A stretch of DNA of 64,000 nt, taken from assembly GCA_965644315.1 (NCBI GenBank), contig CBFFRQ010000031.1, positions 744,001 to 808,000 on the forward strand, in the 5' to 3' direction. The translations under genes were made by a program, and so were the position numbers. The DNA comes from Caecitellus pseudoparvulus (Eukaryota > Bigyra: Bicosoecida). The notes beneath the pieces were generated by a model. That model was not told the origin of the DNA, ran no database searches, and was given only the letters and a program-made list of their open reading frames with translations. The stretch's first letter is position 1. Every line of letters starts with the position of its first letter. Shown here piece after piece: positions 35,336 to 45,022 of this stretch.

Positions 35336-35489
35336 GAGGCTCCCATGGTGCGGTTTCAGCCTCCTTCGCATGCACTGGGGGTTCAACCAGACCTGTGCTT
35401 GACCTTGTGGGCTGTACAGGCGGAAAGTGTGCCAGTCGGCGCGAGTCCAGCACTGGGCGACTGGAGTGCGCTTGGCCCCCCCTGACTGG
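35336..35489 (+). repeat. direct repeat R1, left of ATPase copy B
   Basis: Aligns with 38219-38371 at roughly 75-80% identity by eye, with shared blocks such as GCACTGGGGGTTCAAC and GCGCGAGTCCAGCA. The minus-strand frame is open in both copies and aligns over 48 codons without a gap (about 34 identical residues, including CWTRADWHT). Weaker similarity extends some 35 bp further left. Confidence 0.85.
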
Positions 35490-35898
35490 CGGAGCCTTCC
35501 TGCAGCGTACCGGATCACGAGTCTCTGTCGCGCAGTCAGCGGATTGGCGGCGTCCCAGCATGCTGCAAGTTGCAGCGCAGGTAATCAGCCCAATCCACCC
35601 TCGGCGGCAGCTGTGTTCCGCGACAGATCTGGGGCGAGTGGCATGCAGCGGGTGAGGAGTGAAGGGAGCCAGGCATGGCGTCGGCGTAAGAGACTGGGTA
35701 CACATTGCTACCTTGCATTCCAACTGCTGCGCTACAGCCTGCCTCGTTGGTGCCGTCTGGGTCGCCGAGACGGCGCGCTGAGAGCCCTCACCATGTCAGG
35801 GTTCGAAGGCTTTAGTCATCCATACCGCACAGCACTGGCCCGTCGGTGGGCCGCTCCAGCACACCTCCCAGAGGACTCTGCACCTTCGGCGAGGCGCG

Positions 35899-35937
35899 GG
35901 CCATGGGCAACTCAGCCTTGCTCGCTGTCGTCTGCAT
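35899..35937 (-). repeat. 3' flank shared by the two ATPase copies (copy B side)
   Basis: On the minus strand this follows the copy B stop and matches 1305-1343, with 23 identical bases at 35899-35921. It shows that the duplicated unit reaches past the coding region. Confidence 0.75.
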
Positions 35938-37602
35938 TCACGCCACGGTGTCACGGTGCACACGGTCAAACATGTACTTGCGGTACGCTTGCAGGGTGCC
36001 CAGGCTCAGACCACGGGGGTGAGGTACAAGCCACCCAGCATCCATGGCGGTGTTGATGCACTGCAGAGTGGCCAGGGCAGATGCCAGCTGAGCGGCGTAG
36101 CCACCTGCTGCGGTTGCAGCCTGTTGCGGAGCCTGGCGGGCAATGCACGCTTCCAGGGATCTCTTGAACGCCCTTCTGGTCACGGTGTACCGCCCAGAGT
36201 GGAAGGTAAGCAGGGTGTCTTGGGCCAGCTGTTCTTGCTTGTCGTCAGGCAGGATCTCCAGAACGGCACTCAGTGCCAGGTTGAGCATGGGTGCACACTC
36301 ATCCGAGACAGGTTCCACTGCAGCTTTCTCCGTGGCTACTGGCCATGTCCATGGCGCCTTACATGCGCAAAGAAGCTTGGGCGCTGCGTTGGCGAGGTCT
36401 CGGGGTGTTTGCCCATACTGCTCCATGATGTGCACCAGAAAAGCGTCCAGCTTCTGTTCAGGGCTTGCTCCAGCATCTCCCGCCCAGCCCTGCAGGCACA
36501 GCGCATCGAGATCCCTCGCCACCCGAAGCGCCTCTTCTGACGGCTGCTGGTCAAGGTGGCGCCGGAAGAGGGAGAATGTCCTGTCCACTTTCCTGCCCGC
36601 GTATGTGAGGAGGAAGGCCATGAGGGACGTGCGGCTCCAAACAGGCCCCCCTAGAGGAATGTGCTCGAGCAAGGTCCCTTCCCAGTTTTGTCGCAGCTCA
36701 TGATGTGTGAAGCGGGGCGGGAAGTCATGCTGATCTCCGTTGTAAGCGAACAGCTGCTGAGCCCGCAGGAAGGCTGTGCAGAGAACCACGCCAACGGCAG
36801 GGTACTTCAAGGACAGCAGCCGCCGCAGCTGCCAGCACCACAGGTCTGCACATTCCCGTGTGAAGCGGCCGCCCTGAAACAGGCAGTCGGCTTCGTCAAT
36901 AAGCACAATGACGGCGATGTTGGCTTCTCTCAACACGGCAGTGGCCAGGTCCAAGCGATCCGTCGTGCTAGCACCAGTCAGAGCTGCGCATACCCGATGC
37001 GACAGCTCTGTGGGGGCAGCGCTAGCAGCATCGCCCTCTGCTGACGCCATGGACAGCAAATGCTCCACATCAACCGTCTCCCGAGGTTCGCCATGTGCAG
37101 AGCTGGCCAGCAGCCCCAGCACCTTCGTGACAGACTCAAACTCTTTCAGCTTTGAGAGCTGGCTCGTGATCGACCCAAGCAGCCATTCATAAAAGCTCTT
37201 AGTGTCAGAAGGCTCACGCGCCCCAAGGTTGATGCTGCAGCACAGTGTGTGCTTGTCGCCTCCCGCTCTGGGGTTCCTCACAGCTGCCTGCCTGGCAAAT
37301 GCCTTCTGCAAGTGGGTCTTCCCAACGCCGCTGAAGCCTGTCAGGAGGTAGGCTGACGACACTCCACGCCGACTGTGCAGTACCTGCTTCATACCCGTCA
37401 GAGCTTGGAAGGCCGGCAGCAGGTGGTCTATGGGCACGAAGGGGTGGCTGGTATCGGCTGCCATGCCGGCCAACCAGGCTTTGTCCTCCTCGGACATGGC
37501 TTGGTGAGTGCATACGGGCTGCGTAGCAGCACACATCTTCTCAAAGGGACCAGGCTGTTGTGTGCCACGCAGGGGATGTGCGAGAGCAGCTGCTTGTCCC
37601 AT
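35938..37602 (-). CDS. P-loop ATPase family protein, copy B (complete)
   Basis: A 554-residue intronless ORF from an ATG. Walker A is GFSGVGKT at residues 89-96. Walker B is VIVLIDEAD at 231-239, with an acidic pair suited to hydrolysis. A likely sensor strand (VGVVLCTAFLRAQQLF) follows near 260. The C-terminal ~250 residues are helical with no recognised domain. The order Walker A, Walker B, sensor strand and helical tail suits an AAA+/STAND NTPase. The lack of signal or membrane segments suggests cytoplasm or nucleus. It is paralogous to the gene at 3-1304, which lies in the opposite orientation. Flanking direct repeats (35336-35489 and 38219-38371) place it in a possible duplicating or mobile unit. 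Function unknown. Confidence 0.8.
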   Translation of the reverse strand: MGQAAALAHPLRGTQQPGPFEKMCAATQPVCTHQAMSEEDKAWLAGMAADTSHPFVPIDHLLPAFQALTGMKQVLHSRRGVSSAYLLTGFSGVGKTHLQKAFARQAAVRNPRAGGDKHTLCCSINLGAREPSDTKSFYEWLLGSITSQLSKLKEFESVTKVLGLLASSAHGEPRETVDVEHLLSMASAEGDAASAAPTELSHRVCAALTGASTTDRLDLATAVLREANIAVIVLIDEADCLFQGGRFTRECADLWCWQLRRLLSLKYPAVGVVLCTAFLRAQQLFAYNGDQHDFPPRFTHHELRQNWEGTLLEHIPLGGPVWSRTSLMAFLLTYAGRKVDRTFSLFRRHLDQQPSEEALRVARDLDALCLQGWAGDAGASPEQKLDAFLVHIMEQYGQTPRDLANAAPKLLCACKAPWTWPVATEKAAVEPVSDECAPMLNLALSAVLEILPDDKQEQLAQDTLLTFHSGRYTVTRRAFKRSLEACIARQAPQQAATAAGGYAAQLASALATLQCINTAMDAGWLVPHPRGLSLGTLQAYRKYMFDRVHRDTVA

Positions 37603-37993
37603 GCCTGTGAGTCAATGCGGAAGATCGTGCTTGGGTCGTTTGCGCGCGGCAACGCAGGCACGAGCGCCTGCGATCAGCGCCACGCCACGCCAGGAAGTTG
37701 CACTTACTGTTGACTTTGAGTGTTGAAGTGCATGTATTGCGGTGTAGTCAAGAGGAATGGCCACAGGTACGCCAAACAGGCTGTACGTACTGTGTGACTC
37801 GCGGAAATTGAGCAGCCACCAACGTACGACGCAGGGCTGCGATGAGCGCAGCGAGAGGGCTAGCCAATCGAAGGCAAGGCCGGGAAAGGGTATGTTGGCA
37901 CAGGAAAAGTGCACAGGGTTGGCGATGGGCGCGTGGGTGGCAAGGGGATTGTGGCAGGGTGCGGAGTGTTGCTGGTAAGGGCTGACTGAGGCT

Positions 37994-38007
37994 GGGGGGG
38001 GGGGGGG
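37994..38007 (+). repeat. G14 homopolymer
   Basis: Fourteen consecutive G lie about 390 bp upstream of ATPase copy B. Such tracts vary in length and are prone to assembly error. Confidence 0.9.
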
Positions 38008-38218
38008 TGCCGTGACCGCAGTGATACGGGTGGGCTCACTGGCCCACTGGGCAGTCTATGTACTGCCTCTGGACCGCATGGAAGGCGTGCTGAGCGTTGA
38101 TTGGCCGGGGAGGTCCACCTCCAGCGAGGTTGCGGCTGTTGTTCCCGGCAAGCGGGCGGTGCGAGACTGCAGCAGCCCACCGCACCTGTCACATGGGCAG
38201 GGTTTGTGGGGCTCATTG

Positions 38219-38371
38219 AGGGCTCCCGTGGTGCAGCTTGAATCTCTTTGGCGTGCACTGGGGGTTCAACTGGACCTGTGCTTGATTCTGGGGGCTGTAG
38301 GTGGTGTGTGTGTGCCAGTCAGCGCGAGTCCAGCACCAGGCGACTGGACTGCGCTTGCGCCCCCTGACTGG
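38219..38371 (+). repeat. direct repeat R2, right of ATPase copy B
   Basis: Right-hand partner of 35336-35489 in the same orientation, about 2.9 kb away. Together they bracket the ATPase gene. The divergence shows the duplication is old compared with a fresh LTR insertion. Confidence 0.85.
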
Positions 38372-39039
38372 AGTTGATCCTCCTATTTTCGGAAGGATCT
38401 TTGTAGATTCTGCTTGTGTCCAAGCTGCCGGCTTGGCGCGAGTGGTCCCTGGCAAACGAGGGAAACTGCAGGACAGCGTTGAGTTAGGAGAATCTGACGA
38501 CCTTGCAGCAAAGCAGGGAAAGAACCACATTTTACACAGCAAAAGGCGGCCGCAACCTACAAGAATGCATTGCGCACCGCCCTGGGCGTGTAGAAGGCCG
38601 GGCTGTGTGTTGCTGTCGTGCTGGTTGCTGCACTTCGCATTGGAAGGTCTGCAATCCGTAAGGTTGCACGTTGCCCGAAGTGCCAGTTCCCTCCTTCGGC
38701 CTCAACGCTGCCTGGTTCCGTTCTTCCACTCCATCTAGATAATTCCGGGTGAGTAGATTTGCGCTTGCTCTGGCAAGCACAGACGTGCCTCCTCTTTGTG
38801 GGTTGGCGTGGTGCGGCGGCTTCAAGTTCCGCAAGTTGGCCAGGGAGGTCATCCTGACGGTACTGGGTGCTGGCCGCGCGATTTTCCAAGTGCTATGTGG
38901 TGGAGTTTGCTATGCACCATGAAAGCGACGGCTCTTGGGCCCGAGAGATGTGCTTGTGGTGTGTGTTGTTGGTTGGGCAGGTGACGCACATTCGCCGTTT
39001 CTTGACTTGCTCAGGTATCTGGTGTCGTGGACGGTCGCC

Positions 39040-42000
39040 ATGTCCCGCGCGGCGTGGCACATCTTCGAAAAGTTGGATGGCGGCAAGGGAGCAGATGGTG
39101 AAGATGTTTCTCAGTTCTTCCAAGTGCTTCCTGACCCGAGGCAGTACCCAGACTACTACTCTGTGATCTCCAAGCCTGTGAGCTTGGCTGAAATCAAAGC
39201 TGCTCTCGAAGGCAACCCCGTGCAGGCCCCTGGGCAGCAGCCAGCGGCCCAGGGCACAGTTATCACTTCCCTAGCAACAAGTCACACAGTGGGCGAGGGA
39301 AGGTACACCATGGCAGACATCAGCCGTGACGTTAGGCGCATGGTCGCCAACGCCAAGCGATACAACGAGCCTGGCAGCCAAGTGCACAGGCATGCCCACG
39401 CCATGGGGCGCTTACTGCGCCGAGCCATCAAAGAGGTGGAGGAGAAAGACTTGGACTACGCTGAGGATGACGACAGCGAGGAAGAGACTGCACTTTGGAG
39501 CTGCGCCGTGAGTCTGCGGAAGGAAGCTGAGGGATTAGAGCGCGAGAACGCCGCCGAGCTGCAGAAGGCGCTTGCGCGGCGCAGGGCCACGGAGTTCAGC
39601 AAACGGGGAGAGCGCGAGTCTGGTGCTTCTTCCCGGCAAAGCGATGCTGTCAGAGCGTTGCTGAGCGACGAGGATGTGCTGCGCCGGGGATGCGAAGGAC
39701 TCGGGGCGCACGCAGCTCGGCGCATCGGCATGGGCTCGTACCTGGGTCCATATGGCGCCCACTCTGACCAATGGTGGAAGCACGGCCGACGTGGGCATGG
39801 GACAGGTGACGCCTCTGCCCCGGTGTGGGACCACTGGTCGAAGTGGACGCCGCCACACTTGTGGCCGGCAGGCAGTCCCCTGAACCCGTTGGACACAGCC
39901 TGCACAGCCGGGGCGGAGTGGAGGCGGGCATGGTTGGCAAAAGCGCTGCCTGTTGCGCATGCTGCGAACGCTGCTGCTGCCCAGCTGCGGGGGAACGAAG
40001 CGCGGCAGCCCGAGGTTGCTGGCAGTGTGGGCGCTGGTGCTGCCCAGTCAGCAAAGGGAGTTGGTTACCTGCGGTTCACATGTGGTGGGGAGGTCGCGGG
40101 CCCGGCCCTGCGAGCCATCCTGCCTGCAGGGGTGCTTGCAGTGCCTGGAGATGCAGAAGGCGCAGGCCTGCTCAGTCCCGGCCCGCTTGCAGACACGCTG
40201 CCTTGGAAGCGGGATGGCATGTGTGGCGTGGGCGGCCTGCTCTTGCCCACGACTGCCTCGGCAGCCCTAGACGTATCTGCAGCTGTGGAGCACGGGGCAG
40301 GGTGGCGGTTTGATCACCCTGGAGACTTCGGGGAGAGCCTTCCCAGTACTGCCGCGGCGGGCGTGTTCAGCAGCCCCGCCCTGAGTGCACTCATGGTGTG
40401 TTGCAGCCCGCGCCCTCCCCCCGCAGCCCGCTCCAGCGACTTGCGCATCACACTGCCCAGTGCAAGCACACCGGCGAAGCAGGCACGCCAGGAAGGCTCC
40501 CCAGCGCCAGAGTTGTTGACACCCATGTTTCGTGCCAGCGGGGGCTGCTCCGGTGCATCTAGCCCGGGGGAAGGCTTCAAGTCGGTGGCTGCGGTCCCCC
40601 GCTCCAGCGCCTTTATCGGGCGATGTGACAGTGGAGATGGCCTGGGGTTCCACCCTTTGCACACCAGAGCATGGCGGGCACAGTACATGAAAGGCCTCAT
40701 CCGATGCTTGCCGTGGAAGGAGGTGGCCCGTGACGGCCACTCGGCGGTGTCTGCTGCCCTGGGTGCAACGATTGCTGACCGCTTGGCCAGCACAGAGCAG
40801 GTGGTATCCATGGGTGCTGTCTCCGGAATGCCCATCACACACATGGTGTCTTCGGCAGGCACCGCCATCCGCCACGCGAGCAGCCAGAGCAGGCACCTTG
40901 GAGACCAGGCAGTTGTGGGGGCCCAGCGCCACATTCAAGGCAGCGTGCGCATCTTGCACCCAGAAGAGCAGCCCAAGGGCGCTGTGCGGCCTGCGTCCTC
41001 CGTGCAAGGCGACGTGCTCGTGGAATGGAACCCACATTTGGAGGTCGGCGTCATCTACGGCGCGCCGGTGGAGACGCCAGCAAGCCCAAGCCCCGCCCTG
41101 CAGGCAGCCCACGCTCGAGACGCGCCCTTGCCACCAGTTACAGTGCCACCATTGGTAGTGGTGTTCCACCAGTCCGAGTCGACTACCACTCGCCAGCGCC
41201 GCCTGTCGACGTGCTCCTCGGCTACGGAGGGGGCATCGTCATCGGTTTCGGGCGATGTGGGGAAGGATGCCGCTGCTTCCTCTCGCCACAGGACTTCCAG
41301 CTTTGGATCCGGAGGTCTTTCGGTGGAAACCCGCCCGGAAGCAAGGGAGGCTTCCACGCCTGCCTCGCAGCTGGCACTGCCACCTCAGCGAGCCGGGCAG
41401 AAAGCAGGCAAGGGCAGGGCCAGCGCGGAGACACCCGGTGGCTCGAAAGCCCGCTCCAAGACCACCACTCCTCACAAGCGCATGCAGCTGCAGGATGTCT
41501 GGGGGGTTGAGGGCTTGCATGTGTACTGCAACGGTAGCGGTCGCTCGTCACACCACTTGAGGGCCGGCGTGCTCATCGGCGGTCGCATTGCTTGTTTCTG
41601 CGGGTGTGACAAGTTGTACAGTGGCAGTGGCTTTGCTCAGCACACAGACAACACGAAGCACCGCCCCCTGCAGACCGTGTTGCTGCTTGGCACCAAGATG
41701 CGACTGCAGGATGCTCTGCGGCAGGTGCGCGACAGCGGGTCCTCCCCTCAGGATTTGCAGACGCCCAGCATCGTCATGGAGGGTGTGCGGACCATCAACG
41801 AGGCGTACGCACAACCAGGCATGCAAGTGCGGGCAGCTGCAAACCCTGTGCAAGTGAACAGCATTCCTGTTCCGGGGCAAGAGAGTGCACTGGCGACCAC
41901 CACCCCGCCCATGCACCTCACCCAGGGGCCCACTCAGCTGCCTGGCATGCTGTCAGAGTCACCTGAAATGGACGACCATGACGAAGACGAAGACATGATG

Positions 42001-43416
42001 TATCTGTCTGGTTTTCCAGGGCATGGGGAGGAGTCAGGACCCTTCGCGGCTGCTGACTCCTCGGCTGGCGCCCGCTTCCGAGACTCTGATGGGCTTGTCC
42101 ACAACTCGCAGATGGAGGTGGCTGCACAAACTGCAGTGCCCAGCATCGCGCTGCCATTGCAAGTGATGCAAGGCGGCACGGCGGCACAGCACGCCCCCGC
42201 ACCGGATCTAGTGGCTATGGACGCTTCTGGGAAGCAGCCGCTCCCTGAGCACTTGCTGCACCTCGCCACGCAGCACCCACTGTCCGCTGCCCAGTCTGTG
42301 TCCTTGGGCGTGGCTGCCGCCATCCTGCAGCGTGAAGTTTACAAGGGCGTGCGCCCATTCTCAGCGCTGGGTAGTGAAGATGTTGAGCCCGAGAAGCTCC
42401 GGCAGTGTGGGCTGGCGTCGCCATCCAGCTCTTTCTCTGTTCACGTCCTCCAGACCCAGCTGTTTTCGCAGCCACAGCGCGTGGCCGCAGCGGCTGCTGC
42501 CGGGGCACTGGCCACGCCGGCTGCTCTCGAGCAAGTGGGGGTGCCTTCCAGTGTAGCCGCCAGTCAAGGCAGGCGCCAGGGCGTGGCCACACCGACTTCC
42601 GCTGCCGAGTTAGGGAGGGAAGACAAGGGTGCTGCGTCGCGTAAGGGTTGGAAGAAGGCGCGCGCCGCGTCTCCCAGTGCCCTCGCCGCTGGCAGCCGCA
42701 AGGTGAACAAAGCAGGCAAGGCCGCTCGGCGGGGCAGCAAACGCCCTCGCAGCCAAGGTGATCCCCTCACCGTGGAAGACAGTATGGCGGCGGGGGCGGC
42801 AGGACACCCTGCTGCAGCTGTTGGACAGGGCGTCAGCGTCCAAGCTGTGGACTTCACTCCGGAGCAGGTGCTGGACATCCACAACCTTGCCCACGAGGGC
42901 TGCACCGGAGAAGGCGTTTCGCTGCCCCTCAAAGTGTGGGTTCCTGACAGTTGCCCTGCAGCCCGCATGCAAGCTGCCATCGCCGAAGGTAGCGAGGGTT
43001 GCGGTCCAGGCGCAAGCCGATCAGCTGCCCTTGTCACGGTTCCGTTGACGCTGAGTGCAGGGTTGAAGATTGACTGCCTGTTCAAGGGGCAGTGGTGGGC
43101 CGCTACGATCCGCAGGGCAGAGCTGGATGCCACACAGTTCCAGCGTGCCAAGCACAGAGCCCGGAGAGCGCCAGCAGGCGTGGAGCAGCCTGGCACGCCT
43201 AGCCCTCCCAGCAGAAAGTGGGGTGTGCTGGTCCACTACAACGGGTGGAATGCCAAGTTCGATGAGTGGGTCGTGGGGGACATCGAGATGATCAACAAGT
43301 TCGCCCCATACGGCACGTTCACAGACGTGCTGGGGCTTGCCTCCACGGGGGCCAAGGCAAAGCGTGCCAGGCGCAGCTCTGTTGCCAGCACCGCCTCCTC
43401 AAGGGGTGCCGATTGA
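39040..43416 (+). CDS. bromodomain / TDBD-like / chromo-barrel chromatin protein
   Basis: One exon of 1458 codons from ATG 39040; the frame is open further upstream to 38935. Residues 1-125 are a bromodomain, with QFFQVLPDPRQYPDYYSVIS in the ZA loop and the acetyl-lysine Asn in AKRYNEPGS; the loop contains a Gln/Ala-rich insert. Near residues 827-897, RIACFCGCDKLYSGSGFAQH followed by LLLGTKMRLQDAL resembles the TPL-binding (TDBD/Jas-like) domain of plant PHD proteins. Near 1340-1425, the segment ending HYNGWNAKFDEWV is a tudor-knot/chromo-barrel as in MRG15 and MYST proteins. A basic stretch with KRPRSQ lies before it. Likely a nuclear reader of histone acetylation and methylation. The linkers are low complexity. 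The TDBD call is the least certain. Confidence 0.82.
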   Translation: MSRAAWHIFEKLDGGKGADGEDVSQFFQVLPDPRQYPDYYSVISKPVSLAEIKAALEGNPVQAPGQQPAAQGTVITSLATSHTVGEGRYTMADISRDVRRMVANAKRYNEPGSQVHRHAHAMGRLLRRAIKEVEEKDLDYAEDDDSEEETALWSCAVSLRKEAEGLERENAAELQKALARRRATEFSKRGERESGASSRQSDAVRALLSDEDVLRRGCEGLGAHAARRIGMGSYLGPYGAHSDQWWKHGRRGHGTGDASAPVWDHWSKWTPPHLWPAGSPLNPLDTACTAGAEWRRAWLAKALPVAHAANAAAAQLRGNEARQPEVAGSVGAGAAQSAKGVGYLRFTCGGEVAGPALRAILPAGVLAVPGDAEGAGLLSPGPLADTLPWKRDGMCGVGGLLLPTTASAALDVSAAVEHGAGWRFDHPGDFGESLPSTAAAGVFSSPALSALMVCCSPRPPPAARSSDLRITLPSASTPAKQARQEGSPAPELLTPMFRASGGCSGASSPGEGFKSVAAVPRSSAFIGRCDSGDGLGFHPLHTRAWRAQYMKGLIRCLPWKEVARDGHSAVSAALGATIADRLASTEQVVSMGAVSGMPITHMVSSAGTAIRHASSQSRHLGDQAVVGAQRHIQGSVRILHPEEQPKGAVRPASSVQGDVLVEWNPHLEVGVIYGAPVETPASPSPALQAAHARDAPLPPVTVPPLVVVFHQSESTTTRQRRLSTCSSATEGASSSVSGDVGKDAAASSRHRTSSFGSGGLSVETRPEAREASTPASQLALPPQRAGQKAGKGRASAETPGGSKARSKTTTPHKRMQLQDVWGVEGLHVYCNGSGRSSHHLRAGVLIGGRIACFCGCDKLYSGSGFAQHTDNTKHRPLQTVLLLGTKMRLQDALRQVRDSGSSPQDLQTPSIVMEGVRTINEAYAQPGMQVRAAANPVQVNSIPVPGQESALATTTPPMHLTQGPTQLPGMLSESPEMDDHDEDEDMMYLSGFPGHGEESGPFAAADSSAGARFRDSDGLVHNSQMEVAAQTAVPSIALPLQVMQGGTAAQHAPAPDLVAMDASGKQPLPEHLLHLATQHPLSAAQSVSLGVAAAILQREVYKGVRPFSALGSEDVEPEKLRQCGLASPSSSFSVHVLQTQLFSQPQRVAAAAAAGALATPAALEQVGVPSSVAASQGRRQGVATPTSAAELGREDKGAASRKGWKKARAASPSALAAGSRKVNKAGKAARRGSKRPRSQGDPLTVEDSMAAGAAGHPAAAVGQGVSVQAVDFTPEQVLDIHNLAHEGCTGEGVSLPLKVWVPDSCPAARMQAAIAEGSEGCGPGASRSAALVTVPLTLSAGLKIDCLFKGQWWAATIRRAELDATQFQRAKHRARRAPAGVEQPGTPSPPSRKWGVLVHYNGWNAKFDEWVVGDIEMINKFAPYGTFTDVLGLASTGAKAKRARRSSVASTASSRGAD

Positions 43417-43584
43417 GTCGCTCTGACCTGCTGTCAGCTCCTCCCGACAGTCAAAAATGCCTCTAAATACATGATTCGCTGTGGACATCCTCCAGCGCCC
43501 GCAGTTCCTCTTCTAGCGTCCCGGCTCTGGAACGCAGCGAGTCCAGGAGCAAGGAGGCCGCACCAAATTCCGCTCGAAGCCAGC

Positions 43585-45009
43585 ATGGAGGCTTCCAAGC
43601 AAGTGCATTGGTTGCTGGCTTTGAAGAAGGAGTCCAAGACTGGAGAGGACCCCATAACCTCTTTGAAACAGCACTTGTGTGTCAAAGGGGCTGTGCTTGC
43701 GCGTGAGTGTAGCTTCGGGCGAGGTGCACTGCCACTGCCCAGCTGCCACGCTCCAACCCACGCCGGTGCAGCTGTTATTTGTTTGGACGTGCCCAACCTT
43801 CGAGTGGGCGCGCTGGACGTCGTTCTGTGCATGTCAGATGAGCTCCAAAAGGTGGACTCAGCCCTCAGTGCGCTTCTGCGCAAGGCAGAGCGCCAAGTTG
43901 CCGAGACGCACTTCTTGCACACTCAGGGGGCGGGTGGCCCTGCAGGAGCGGCAACGTCGGGGGTGGCTGCTGCTTCCACCGTGGCCATGGCAGTGGATGA
44001 AGTCAGTGTGCAAGAGTACCTGGAACACTTTGAGTGGGACAGCGGCGCTTGGGACGAGATGGAGGCCCTGCAGCAGCTTGCAGGCCAGATGCGGGAGGCT
44101 GGGGAGGCTGCCGACCGAGAGCTGCGGCGGCATGCCGCAGGCTACAGTGACGCCTTGGCACGACTCACGGCACTCGAGAAGGCCAAGACCGGCACCCTCA
44201 TGACGGCGCAGCTGGAGGCCGTGCTGACGCAGCAGGTCCTCGCTGACAGCGGCGTGGCGGCGTGCCTCGTGCCGCCTGACTCGGAGTACTTGCGGAGTGT
44301 GGTGTTCATCCTGCCCAAGAGCTTGGAAGCTGAATTTCTTGACACGTACGAGTCCCTGGATCCGTCGGGGCTGCCTGTGACTGACGAGGCTGGGAACGTG
44401 GTTGGGGCATCCTCCCCCGTCGTGCCTCGCTCTGCTGTGCGGCTGATGCAGGACAGGGACTACGTTGCATTCCACGTCGCCATCATGGCCAAGTTTCAAG
44501 ACAGCATCGCCGCTGACGCGAAGAAGCGCAGGTGGGCCCTGCGCAACGTGGACTGGGAAGCTGCAGGTGCCGCGGATGACCGCGAAGCCCTGTCACAGCT
44601 CAGCGCAGAAGTGGTCGACGCCTTGAAAGTCTGGCGTCTCACCGCCGGCAGGACGTTTTCGACCCTTTACTCGACCCTGGTGCACGTGAAGGTTCTGACA
44701 GCTTTTGTGAACGCCGTGCTGAACTACGGACTGCCTGCTGTGTACACGTACTGCCTGGTTCGCGTGGACAGGTCTGCTGCACCAGCGGTGGCGCAGGCCA
44801 TCACAGCGGCCACCGTGTCCAACCACGGAGACAGCCATGCTGCAGAGGATGACGCCGCCGACGCGGCGTTCTTGGCGGCGACAGGGGGCGCGCACGCGGG
44901 TGCCGGGGGCGGCGGCCCCAAGGAATCTGACCCAGTGGCTGTTATGGCGTCCACCTTGCCAGTTGTTGCGGTGCCGGTGGTGTCCACTCGCTCCCTCAGC
45001 CGCAGCTGA
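43585..45009 (+). CDS. VMA5: V-type H+-ATPase subunit C
   Basis: Two exons, 43585-43702 and 43772-45009, give 451 residues once a 69-nt in-frame intron is removed. The start is MEASKQVHWLLALK. After the splice, DVPNLRVGALDVVLCMSDEL matches the N-terminal subunit C signature. Later motifs also fit: FEWDSGAWD, and near the end HVKVLTAFVNAVLNYGLP. Subunit C is a peripheral stator that clamps the V1 head to V0 and leaves during reversible disassembly. The C-terminal Ala/Gly-rich segment is longer than usual. The stop is 13 bp from the meckelin stop on the opposite strand. Confidence 0.93.
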   Translation: MEASKQVHWLLALKKESKTGEDPITSLKQHLCVKGAVLARECSFGRGALPLPSCHAPTHAGAAVICLDVPNLRVGALDVVLCMSDELQKVDSALSALLRKAERQVAETHFLHTQGAGGPAGAATSGVAAASTVAMAVDEVSVQEYLEHFEWDSGAWDEMEALQQLAGQMREAGEAADRELRRHAAGYSDALARLTALEKAKTGTLMTAQLEAVLTQQVLADSGVAACLVPPDSEYLRSVVFILPKSLEAEFLDTYESLDPSGLPVTDEAGNVVGASSPVVPRSAVRLMQDRDYVAFHVAIMAKFQDSIAADAKKRRWALRNVDWEAAGAADDREALSQLSAEVVDALKVWRLTAGRTFSTLYSTLVHVKVLTAFVNAVLNYGLPAVYTYCLVRVDRSAAPAVAQAITAATVSNHGDSHAAEDDAADAAFLAATGGAHAGAGGGGPKESDPVAVMASTLPVVAVPVVSTRSLSRS

Positions 45010-45022
45010 GTGGCATGAGGAG

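Larger units (their letters stand above)
35145..35937. other. intergenic region left of ATPase copy B
   Basis: About 790 bp without a supported gene. It holds the left direct repeat (35336-35489) and the conserved 3' flank of the ATPase (35899-35937). Several medium ORFs on both strands look like GC-driven shadows. Confidence 0.55.
37603..39039. other. intergenic region right of ATPase copy B
   Basis: About 1.4 kb with the right direct repeat and a 14-base G run, but no gene I can support. It must include the promoters of ATPase copy B (minus) and the bromodomain gene (plus). Confidence 0.55.

Noticed and set aside
35120-35518. A gene encoded by the R1/R2 repeats on the minus strand
   Set aside because: The frame is shared by both repeats over 48 codons only. 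The plus strand is also partly open and there is no start or domain, so I call it repeat DNA.
33739-37812. A 15-nt identical string at 33739-33753 and 37798-37812
   Set aside because: One or two chance matches of this length are expected between all positions of a 64-kb window, and the flanks do not align.
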